Shown: piece after piece, positions 1 to 5,102 of the stretch
Layout of the letters: each line of letters starts with the position of its first letter
How positions within the stretch are numbered: the first letter of the stretch is position 1
Origin: Desulfohalobiaceae bacterium
GTDB lineage: Bacteria > Desulfobacterota > Desulfovibrionia > Desulfovibrionales > Desulfothermaceae
Direction of reading: 5' to 3'
Length of the DNA: 5,146 nucleotides
NCBI GenBank assembly: GCA_021737115.1
Contig: JAIPER010000295.1
Span: 1-5,146, forward strand
The notes under the pieces: model-generated
The model's database searches: none
Seen by the model: the letters and a program-made list of their open reading frames with translations, nothing else
Told to the model about the DNA's origin: nothing
Position numbers and translations under genes: made by a program

Positions 1-41
1 AAAAAACCCTGCTTGCGAAGATCGAAAGGAAAAATCCACAT
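1..41 (-). CDS. N-terminus of alpha-L-glutamate ligase-like ATP-grasp protein (truncated by window edge)
   Basis: Only the first 13 codons and part of a fourteenth are present, reading MWIFPFDLRKQGF. The ATG is separated by one base from the TGA of the transglutaminase-like gene. An AGAGGA ribosome binding site lies 10 nt upstream, inside that gene's last codons. Proteins of the alpha-L-glutamate ligase-like ATP-grasp family typically begin with a short leader and then an LR..G..G.N.RN motif, and the LRKQGF here matches the start of it. In many genomes this family is encoded directly after the inactive transglutaminase/7TM gene, so position and sequence agree. The full protein would be expected to be a soluble cytosolic ATP-grasp ligase that joins an amino acid or peptide through an amide bond; its substrate is unknown. 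The family call rests on 13 residues plus gene order. Confidence 0.6.
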   Translation of the reverse strand, partial: MWIFPFDLRKQGF

Positions 42-42
42 A

Positions 43-1557
43 TCAGTGATGTCCTCTCATCACCCCGAACCGCTTGAGCTCAGTCAATTTATATCCTGTA
101 TATTGTCCCATTAATAGAATGGCGGCCAGAAGGACGAGATGGAGCTCAGGGAAGTTAAATGTCAAATGCCGGACAATGTCCATGCGCATACAGATATAGG
201 ACAAAATAGCTACGCCCAGACTCCCCAGTCCCTGGATGAGCACTTCCCGGCTGCCTTCTTCTTCCCAGAGGATGCTCATGCGCTCAATGGTCCAGGCGAT
301 TATGATCATGGGAAAGAAGGTGATGGTTAAGCCGAGGTTGAAGCCCAATTCATGGCCGATCACACTGATTATGGAAGTGAGAAAAATGACCAGGACAATC
401 AGGGTCGATATCCGGGCCACCATGAGCAGGTTAAGCCTGGACAGGTATCCACGCAGAACCAGGCCCAAGGCCACAATGAGCAGAAAGGCGGACAGGCCCT
501 GGACCAGTTGCGTCTGCAGAAAGGAGAGGGCAATCAAGACCGGCATGAAGGTGCCTGAGGTATGAACCCCGACTATGATGCGCATGAAGGTCACAATCAA
601 GGCCCCAAGGGGCAAGAGGAGAAGAAGCTTAAAAACGCTTTGCTCTTCAATAGGCAGAGAATAGAGGCTGAACCGGGAAATTCCGTTTTTGTCCTGTTGC
701 AGGCGGGCCAAATCCATGGCCGGCATGGTCTGGCGCAGCATGGAAAACTTGACCTCCGAATCTTCTCCCCCGGTCACATCCAAAAGGGATTTGCCGGCCC
801 TCTGCCAGAGGAGCATGTTTTCTGGGAGGCCGTGGTCTCCTGTTCGGGGGTCCACAGGAACCCAGCGGTCTGTATCATAGACTTCCAGAATCGGCTTCAG
901 GGACTGATACCTTCGGGCATCCTGCAATTCAAGGCCCATGGACACCCGGGCCGGGATGCCTGCATGGTTCAGCAGGCGCGTAATTAAAGTGGGCAGAGTA
1001 TATTGGCTCAAAAGCAGGGAAGCATTCTGGTCCGGCTTGGAGGCTGTAAGCTGTTTGGCCAGTTCCCGGGCAAAACTGGTCGGAGTGCTGGACTTGACAT
1101 AAGCCTGCTCCACAAGCTGATAAGCAGCTGTAGCCTGCAAGGCATCCCAAAAGACATCCTCCGGCTGCGGCTGTTTCTGCTTTTCAGCTTCAGGACCGGC
1201 TTGAGAATCCTGGACCATCTGGACCTTGTAATACAAGGTTTGGGGGCCCCGGGCATTGCGTCTGGTCCATTCCCCCCTGCGCCCCTTGGGGCCATCTACT
1301 ATTGCAAAACCGTAGCCTGTTGAAGCCGCCTGCTCCGAAACCTGTCGATATCTCGGTGGGTTGTCAGGCAGGTTCAGGCTTACCCGGACGGGCTCACCAA
1401 AGGCCTGAAAATCGATTCTGGCCTCAATGAGCCAAACCGCATTTTTTTGCCCCGGCTTAAAGGGAACCTGGAGCTCCGTGTGTCGAAGCCAGGCCAAGCT
1501 GAGTCCGGTGACGACCAGGACAAGGACAGCAAGATAAAATCCGGATTTTGATTTCAT
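43..1557 (-). CDS. Inactive transglutaminase fused to seven transmembrane helices
   Basis: A 504-residue inner-membrane protein. Residues 7-24 form an N-terminal membrane anchor. Residues about 30-300 form a periplasmic transglutaminase-like domain. Residues about 308-487 hold seven hydrophobic helices (roughly 308-330, 334-349, 351-369, 378-400, 407-424, 437-457, 471-487). The basic C-terminus suggests a cytosolic end. The transglutaminase core is recognisable from HAGIPARV (198-205) and WVPVDP (232-237). The nucleophilic Cys position, about 15 residues before GIPAR, is Ser184/Gln185. The usual catalytic His position before EVY (225-227) is near Lys221. Asp236 of VDP is kept. The domain is therefore probably a binding domain, as established for the Transglut_i_TM/7TM_transglut family. 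The start overlaps the upstream stop in TAATG, with only a weak GGGAA-like site before it, implying translational coupling. The substrate is unknown; I infer it handles the peptide made or cut by its operon partners. Confidence 0.9.
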   Translation of the reverse strand: MKSKSGFYLAVLVLVVTGLSLAWLRHTELQVPFKPGQKNAVWLIEARIDFQAFGEPVRVSLNLPDNPPRYRQVSEQAASTGYGFAIVDGPKGRRGEWTRRNARGPQTLYYKVQMVQDSQAGPEAEKQKQPQPEDVFWDALQATAAYQLVEQAYVKSSTPTSFARELAKQLTASKPDQNASLLLSQYTLPTLITRLLNHAGIPARVSMGLELQDARRYQSLKPILEVYDTDRWVPVDPRTGDHGLPENMLLWQRAGKSLLDVTGGEDSEVKFSMLRQTMPAMDLARLQQDKNGISRFSLYSLPIEEQSVFKLLLLLPLGALIVTFMRIIVGVHTSGTFMPVLIALSFLQTQLVQGLSAFLLIVALGLVLRGYLSRLNLLMVARISTLIVLVIFLTSIISVIGHELGFNLGLTITFFPMIIIAWTIERMSILWEEEGSREVLIQGLGSLGVAILSYICMRMDIVRHLTFNFPELHLVLLAAILLMGQYTGYKLTELKRFGVMRGHH

Positions 1558-2381
1558 TAATCATTTTTCCCATTGCTTTTTTCTTGCGGCAATGGGGCGA
1601 GGAATTTTTGGGCTACATCCACGACCATGAGATCACGTAAAATATTTCGCCCAATCAATACCTGATAGTCCATGTGAGCCCGATCCTCAAGAGTGAACTC
1701 CTCAAGCCTTTTGACTCGGCCAATTTGGAACTGCAGCTCAATCACTGGCCGGCGGTCTTTTTCGTCGTTTGAGGCTTGAATGATTTTCACGTGGCGGACA
1801 ACCGGCTTTTCAACTGTGTACTGAGTTTCCTTTTTTGGGTCCTGGATTTCAAAGCGGACCCATGGGTTTCCGTCTCTTTCAAAAGCCTGAAGATCCCGGG
1901 CATCCAGGGAAGAAGTATTGGCTCCAGTATCAATGCGGGCATGAAAAATGCGGCTAGGAGGACTGAGACGAATCTCCTCAATCCTTCCGACCAAGAACTT
2001 ATCTGTGCCACTGTTTTCCAGAAAGGGCTGCATATCAGGCCCGGATTGCTGTTCTGAACTCATGTCCCTTTCAAGGGCAGTGAGCTTTTTCTCGGTTTGA
2101 GCATGCGCTTGCTGGATCTGGGTTTGGATGGTCTGCAGGGATTGGGTGTTTTGGTCCCTGACTTGAGCAAATAATTGTTTTTGCTCCCGGTGTTGACTTA
2201 AGAGGAGATCGGATTTGGTGGATTGATCATCCAGCTTATTTTCAATGCCGGTCAGTCTGTCATTGACCCGGGACAGATCCTTCTTGGAGATTAAGTGATT
2301 GCCGACTCCACATCCAGCTGTGAACCAAAGAAACAAAACAGTGATCAAGAAAAGGAGAAAAAATCTGATTGTATGAGCCAT
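1557..2381 (-). CDS. Lipoprotein with coiled coil and retropepsin-like (RimB-type 'ATP-dependent zinc protease') domain
   Basis: A 274-residue envelope protein. Residues 1-23 are a signal peptide ending in TAG before Cys24, a lipobox with Thr at -3 that is acceptable but not ideal. Gly25 gives no inner-membrane-retention signal, so outer-membrane anchoring is likely. Residues about 33-113 are polar, rich in Gln, Lys and Glu, with heptad-like leucines, and look like a coiled coil. Residues about 128-265 form the Zn_protease/COG4067 domain. It has DTGANTSSLDA (151-161), carrying the aspartyl-protease-type Asp151, and VLIGRNIL (241-248), the hydrophobic-Gly turn shared with retropepsins. One DTG per chain implies a homodimer, as in retroviral proteases. 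The family's 'ATP-dependent zinc protease' name is historical; the motifs support an aspartyl peptidase. It is the first gene of the operon, and its stop overlaps the next start by one base. A TATAAT-containing promoter lies upstream. No substrate is apparent. Confidence 0.88.
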   Translation of the reverse strand: MAHTIRFFLLFLITVLFLWFTAGCGVGNHLISKKDLSRVNDRLTGIENKLDDQSTKSDLLLSQHREQKQLFAQVRDQNTQSLQTIQTQIQQAHAQTEKKLTALERDMSSEQQSGPDMQPFLENSGTDKFLVGRIEEIRLSPPSRIFHARIDTGANTSSLDARDLQAFERDGNPWVRFEIQDPKKETQYTVEKPVVRHVKIIQASNDEKDRRPVIELQFQIGRVKRLEEFTLEDRAHMDYQVLIGRNILRDLMVVDVAQKFLAPLPQEKSNGKND

Positions 2382-2383
2382 AA

Positions 2384-2389
2384 CCTCCT
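2384..2389 (-). promoter_or_regulatory. Shine-Dalgarno site of the retropepsin lipoprotein gene, unusually close to the start
   Basis: On the minus strand the gene is preceded by GAGGAGGTT and then ATG. The full AGGAGG has only two bases before the ATG, shorter than the usual 5-9. Pairing through the upstream GAGG instead would give a spacing of about five. No other in-frame ATG nearby has a better site, and the signal peptide begins properly at this one, so the start is retained. Confidence 0.6.
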
Positions 2390-2407
2390 CGAAATTATTT
2401 TTGTGAA

Positions 2408-2436
2408 ATTATACGCAAAATGCAAAAAAAAATAAA
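2408..2436 (-). promoter_or_regulatory. Putative sigma70 promoter for the retropepsin/transglutaminase/ATP-grasp operon
   Basis: On the minus strand an exact TATAAT (2408-2413) lies 27 bases before the ATG of the first gene. With a 17-bp spacer, which includes part of a T-tract, the -35 position (2431-2436) reads TTTATT, a weak match. The transcript would begin about 20 bases before the ATG. The assignment rests on the perfect -10 and its position; the -35 is poor, so activator dependence is possible. Confidence 0.5.
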
Positions 2437-2619
2437 GCATAAGATCTAACTCACAAAGGGGATGGAAACATATGTATAAAGGACATCGATTTGCCCTAGG
2501 GCTGCAAGGTATATTCTCTTTCATTCTCAAAGCTGGATTCATGAAATCTAGATGGATAAAGACAATACTCAGGCACCAGGAAGGAAGGTGAACCGGTTCT
2601 GCGCAAAGGTCAGAATGGG

Positions 2620-2648
2620 TTGACATTACATGTTGTATGCAGAAGTAT
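2620..2648 (+). promoter_or_regulatory. Putative promoter for the LEA2 lipoprotein gene
   Basis: An exact TTGACA (2620-2625) is followed after 17 bp by AAGTAT (2643-2648), which keeps the important second A and final T of the -10 consensus but matches only 3 of 6. If used, transcription starts near 2655, leaving a leader of about 45 bases before the ATG at 2700. It would lie over, and so exclude, the alternative upstream ATG at 2637. Confidence 0.35.
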
Positions 2649-2699
2649 TACATTATACGAGGCATAGCCGAATCATATCCCCAAACAGAAGAGACTCTC

Positions 2700-3245
2700 A
2701 TGGACATCCCCGGAAATGCTCGCACTGTCTTATGTTCCCTCTTTCTCGTTGGCTTTACCCTTTTCACACTCAGCCTTTCCGGGTGTGCCGGGTTGGGCAA
2801 GAGCCTGGAACCGCCAAAGATCAACCTGGCCAATATCACGGTCCAGGAAATAAAGACCTTTGAGACGGTCTTTGCCCTGCAGCTGCGGGTCTTCAATGAA
2901 AATGATGTTCCCCTGGTGATCAAAGCCCTGGACTGCGATCTTGAGGTCAATGGAAGCCGCCTTGCCTCTGGAGTGACAGAGACCGAGGCAACTATCCCGG
3001 CCTTTGGCACGGGCTTAGTAGACGTCACCGTCTATGCCTCCTCCTTGCAGATCGTCAGTAGATTCCTGCAGGGGCTGCGGGCATCCCAGACGGATGGGAA
3101 AGCTGATTCCATAGATTATGACCTGTCCGGCCATCTCCACCTTGGGGGACGTGCATTGCCCGGAAGAATACCTTTTTCCACTCAGGGTTCAATGGCCCTG
3201 GACCGGTTTTTCACACCCAGTTCTCCAGAAATAGAGGGGCCCTGA
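2700..3245 (+). CDS. LEA type 2 (WHy domain) family lipoprotein
   Basis: A 181-residue lipoprotein. Residues 1-28 form a signal peptide with a charged start, a hydrophobic stretch and an LSGC lipobox giving Cys29. Ala30 is compatible with outer-membrane sorting. Residues about 40-165 form a Late Embryogenesis Abundant type 2 / WHy domain: PKINLANITVQEI, an LRVFNENDVPL segment (62-72) corresponding to the family's 'N-P-N' strand, then a DLEVNG strand, a TIPAFG turn and a late SGHLHLGG strand. Such domains are beta-sandwich proteins linked to desiccation or stress tolerance in plants; the bacterial role is largely unknown. The frame extends upstream to an ATG at 2637, but that would put 21 mostly polar residues before the signal peptide and lacks a ribosome site. 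The ATG at 2700 has a purine-rich AGAAGAG upstream and gives a standard signal peptide. It is divergent from the retropepsin operon and upstream of a small membrane protein gene. Confidence 0.85.
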   Translation: MDIPGNARTVLCSLFLVGFTLFTLSLSGCAGLGKSLEPPKINLANITVQEIKTFETVFALQLRVFNENDVPLVIKALDCDLEVNGSRLASGVTETEATIPAFGTGLVDVTVYASSLQIVSRFLQGLRASQTDGKADSIDYDLSGHLHLGGRALPGRIPFSTQGSMALDRFFTPSSPEIEGP

Positions 3246-3404
3246 TGCACTGAAAATGACTTTCATTGTTGGAGACCAGTACGGCTCTTGAGCTTTATTC
3301 AGGGAGCAGCTGTGCTATTTCGATGATATTGACTCCACTGAAAAAGTAGACTTTCTCCTGAGCTGTTTCATCTGCGCTCGGATATTAATTTGAAGGAATA
3401 TACT

Positions 3405-3554
3405 ATGGATCACAGTGCGTATGACTTGATCAAGCTTGGTCACTTGCTGCTCCTTTTGGCTGTGATTTTCCTGTTCAGATGGGTCTTTAAACGGCCGATC
3501 CACAGGCTCTTCGAGTGGAAATATTTTCAATCCCAAAAGTCACACAAGAAATAA
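3405..3554 (+). CDS. Small single-pass membrane protein (49 aa), unknown function
   Basis: A short frame of 49 codons ending in TAA. The ATG is preceded by AAGGA at 3393-3397 with a 7-bp gap, a good ribosome binding site. The protein starts MDHSAYDLIKLGH, has a Leu/Val/Ile/Phe-rich membrane segment at about residues 11-24 (possibly to 28), then a strongly basic, aromatic tail (residues 25-49) with many Arg, Lys, His and Trp. By the positive-inside rule the N-terminus should face the periplasm and the tail the cytosol. I do not recognise a family. It lies 159 bp after the LEA2 gene on the same strand and may be its distal co-transcribed partner or have its own promoter; no strong promoter was seen between them. 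Its stop is 18 bp from the end of the convergent ATPase gene. No terminator hairpin is visible in that gap. Confidence 0.6.
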   Translation: MDHSAYDLIKLGHLLLLLAVIFLFRWVFKRPIHRLFEWKYFQSQKSHKK

Positions 3555-3572
3555 CGGAAAAGGCAGTGCGGA

Positions 3573-4703
3573 TCAGTATACAAAGAACTTCTCCTTGAGC
3601 CAGGCCTGGATAATAGGGTCTATTACCTGCCAGGTATCGTCTTGTTTGCTGATCAGATCGTTCTTGGAGAGGGCCTCAAGGCTTTGCTGGATGCCCCCGA
3701 GAGAACCGAGATTGTGTTTTTTCATGTACTCCTGGGCAAAGATATTCTTGGTCTTCTCCATGGCCAGGGCGTTCATGAGTGCCCTTTGCCGAGGGGTCAG
3801 GGAATCTATAGTCGTTTCCACATATCCCTTTTCAGCTTCCAGCAATCGGTTGAAGGCTGCATGCACCTCGTCTTGGTCTTGAACACGGTCTTGGACATGA
3901 TCGAAGAGTATATGGCAAAGCTTTTGAAGATAATATGGATTCCCGGCTACCAGCCTGAAGATAAGCTCAGCTTCTTTGGCATGTATCGTTTTGTCTGCAG
4001 ATTGAAAGCGCTCTTTTATATACGATATGCAGTCCTGTTGGGGCAGGCTGGCAAGCTCATAGTCAAAAGTGCTTTGGAAAAAGGGTTTGCTGCGGTTATG
4101 AAACATTTTGGTCAAAATTCTCTTTCGACTGCCCACAAAGAAAAACGATGCGCACATATTCTGGATGTATTTGCGCATCACTCCTTGAACTTGAACGCCT
4201 TTTTCCACCTCTGTAATTTCCTGGAATTCATCGAATACAATGTGCATCTTTTCCTGGGACTGCTCCAGGAAAGAAGCCAGGTCGGCAAAGGTCTGCTCCA
4301 GGACATTGATGCCGATTTCGGAAGACGTTTTTTCCACGGAAAATGAAATCCCCATACCGTCTGATGTCGGCCGCATATTGGGGCGAAAGGTGCTCAAAGC
4401 CCGGATGGCTTTCTTGTGCAGCGGCTCATGCTTGTGGGTGAGCTCAAATATTGCCCGGCAGATCCTGGCCGATATGTCCTCAATGGAGACCACTCCGAAC
4501 AGGTCGCAAAAGATGACAATATATCCTTGCCGGGCCAGGTATCTCTGGACCTCTCTGATGAGCATGGTTTTGCCCACCCGTCTTGAGCCGAAAACCAAGA
4601 CGTTTTGGCCGTTTTGTGCGTGCCGAATGAAGCTTTTCAGCTCTGTCTGCCGATCGCACAGCGGGATGTCTCCACTGCCCAAAGAAAAAGGATTTTTGCG
4701 CAT
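3573..4703 (-). CDS. P-loop ATPase of the ATPase_2 / AAA_16 type with C-terminal winged-helix-like region
   Basis: A 376-residue soluble ATPase. The N-terminus MRKNPFSLGSGDIPLCDRQ matches the 'NPF.G....F.dR..E' lead-in of archaeal-type ATPase_2 proteins. The Walker A is GSRRVGKT (39-46). The Walker B is HIVFDEFQ (154-161) with catalytic-type Glu159. A sensor-like FFFVGSRKR lies at 187-195. The family motif GNPYYLQ is at 254-260. Residues about 298-376 look like a winged helix (LTPRQRALMNALA, then helices and a final WQVIDPIIQAWL strand/helix). Relatives are related to STAND-type nucleoside triphosphatases, and roles are mostly unassigned. The frame extends to an ATG at 4730, but that one has no ribosome site. 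The ATG at 4703 has GAGGT (4714-4718) 10 bp upstream and fits the family's start, so it is preferred. A well-formed promoter lies upstream. It appears monocistronic and converges on the small membrane gene. Cellular role and partner are unknown. Confidence 0.87.
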   Translation of the reverse strand: MRKNPFSLGSGDIPLCDRQTELKSFIRHAQNGQNVLVFGSRRVGKTMLIREVQRYLARQGYIVIFCDLFGVVSIEDISARICRAIFELTHKHEPLHKKAIRALSTFRPNMRPTSDGMGISFSVEKTSSEIGINVLEQTFADLASFLEQSQEKMHIVFDEFQEITEVEKGVQVQGVMRKYIQNMCASFFFVGSRKRILTKMFHNRSKPFFQSTFDYELASLPQQDCISYIKERFQSADKTIHAKEAELIFRLVAGNPYYLQKLCHILFDHVQDRVQDQDEVHAAFNRLLEAEKGYVETTIDSLTPRQRALMNALAMEKTKNIFAQEYMKKHNLGSLGGIQQSLEALSKNDLISKQDDTWQVIDPIIQAWLKEKFFVY

Positions 4704-4746
4704 ACGGTGTTCTACCTCGGCAGGTTGCATGAGTTGACAGCATTGA

Positions 4747-4775
4747 TATTGACAAGCAATTATTGCTTATCAATA
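4747..4775. repeat. 29-bp near-perfect palindrome, likely operator
   Basis: The arms are TATTGACAAGCAAT and ATTGCTTATCAATA around a single central T (4761), with one mismatched pair (4753/4769). The inner AAGCAAT-T-ATTGCTT is perfect. The palindrome covers the -10 of the ATPase promoter and the -35 of the opposing promoter, which is where a dimeric repressor would block both. It is A/T-rich and not followed by a T-run, so it is not a terminator. I do not recognise the binding family. Confidence 0.6.
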
Positions 4776-4777
4776 AT
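4749..4777 (+). promoter_or_regulatory. Putative rightward sigma70 promoter
   Basis: An exact TTGACA (4749-4754), a 17-bp spacer and AATAAT (4772-4777, 5 of 6). Transcription would begin near 4784 and run right into a region with no recognised gene. It fully overlaps the leftward ATPase promoter. The match is as good as that promoter, but without a known gene downstream its use is less certain. Confidence 0.45.
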
Positions 4778-4787
4778 TTGGTGTCAA
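4759..4787 (-). promoter_or_regulatory. Putative sigma70 promoter of the ATPase gene
   Basis: On the minus strand there is an exact TTGACA (4782-4787), a 17-bp spacer and AATAAT (4759-4764, 5 of 6). The predicted transcript start near 4752 leaves about 49 bases to the preferred ATG at 4703. The -10 lies at the centre of the 29-bp palindrome, suggesting repression by a protein that binds there. Confidence 0.6.
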
Positions 4788-4793
4788 TAATTT
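4770..4793. repeat. 10-bp direct repeat with 14-bp period
   Basis: TCAATAATTT occurs at 4770-4779 and again at 4784-4793. The first copy lies in the right arm of the palindrome and the rightward -10. The second contains part of the leftward -35. This could be a second set of protein half-sites, or simply reflect the A/T-rich composition. Confidence 0.4.
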
Positions 4794-5016
4794 TCGGCAT
4801 CCCAATCATGGCCCAAAATTCCAGGCCCTGCTCTCCAGGATCTCGGACCAGAATGTTCGGTGTGAACAGGAGATAAGGTACATGCACTAGGAGCATAGTC
4901 GTATGTCTATTGACCAGCTCTCGGCAAAAAGCCCCCTTCAAGTGATATCATGTTGTGCGTCTATCCAATAGAAGGCCCCACACGGTAATTTTGTTCTCAA
5001 ATGTAAGTTTCCAGAA

Positions 5017-5037
5017 GTGTTCAGGTTTCAGTGTTCA
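5017..5037. repeat. Three-unit 7-bp tandem repeat
   Basis: Units GTGTTCA, GGTTTCA and GTGTTCA follow one another; the first and third are identical and the middle differs by two bases. It is short, non-coding and lies just left of the nested inverted repeat. Similar GTTTCA/GTTCAG-style short tandem tracts occur between genes in some deltaproteobacteria, from general recollection. Confidence 0.45.
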
Positions 5038-5046
5038 GCGCCGCCT

Positions 5047-5102
5047 CCGGCAAATCTGAAATATTTTTTGGGCCAAAGCGCCCAAGAAAGTGAATTTGCC
5101 GG
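5047..5102. repeat. Nested two-stem inverted repeat (strong hairpin)
   Basis: The outer arms CCGGCAAAT (5047-5055) and ATTTGCCGG (5094-5102) are perfect 9-bp complements. Inside them, TTTTTTGGGC (5064-5073) pairs with GCCCAAGAAA (5080-5089) over 10 positions with one T-G wobble and a 6-base loop CAAAGC. The internal loop is 8 bases on one side and 4 on the other. Neither strand has a T-run after the structure, so it is not a standard intrinsic terminator. It may be a REP/MITE-like repeat or the structured part of a transcript from the rightward promoter. Confidence 0.6.

Larger units (their letters stand above)
2382..2699. other. 318-bp divergent intergenic region
   Basis: This separates the minus-strand retropepsin operon from the plus-strand LEA2 lipoprotein gene. 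The left third is A/T-rich and includes a run of nine A's at 2424-2432 on the plus strand, which sits in the spacer and -35 area of the leftward promoter. The right end holds a TTGACA-type element facing right. A 39-codon plus-strand frame at 2472-2591 has no convincing ribosome binding site and is not called. No terminator-like hairpin with a T-run and no RNA gene was seen. Confidence 0.6.

Noticed and set aside
562..987. 141-codon plus-strand frame
   Set aside because: Antisense to the clearly coding transglutaminase/7TM gene; the protein is low-complexity mirror sequence with no recognisable domain.
2472..2591. 39-codon plus-strand frame in the divergent intergenic region
   Set aside because: The upstream GGGGATGGAAACAT is a poor ribosome site, there is no clear promoter, and the peptide resembles nothing. 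Not enough to call.
2345..2626. 93-codon minus-strand frame across the intergenic region
   Set aside because: It overlaps the retropepsin signal peptide and its promoter in a different frame and has no supported start site.
3246..3290. TGAAA-ATGAC-TTTCA mini-hairpin after the LEA2 stop as a terminator
   Set aside because: The stem is only five base pairs, A/T-rich and not followed by a T-run, so it is too weak to support a terminator.
3642..4346. 234-codon open frame on the plus strand
   Set aside because: It lies wholly antisense to the ATPase gene, whose Walker motifs prove the minus-strand reading. The translated sequence has no family features and there is no ribosome site tied to a promoter.
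4480..4941. 153-codon minus-strand frame extending upstream of the ATPase
   Set aside because: Its C-terminal half overlaps the ATPase in another frame, and the upstream half runs through the promoter and palindrome block. No family resemblance or ribosome site was found.
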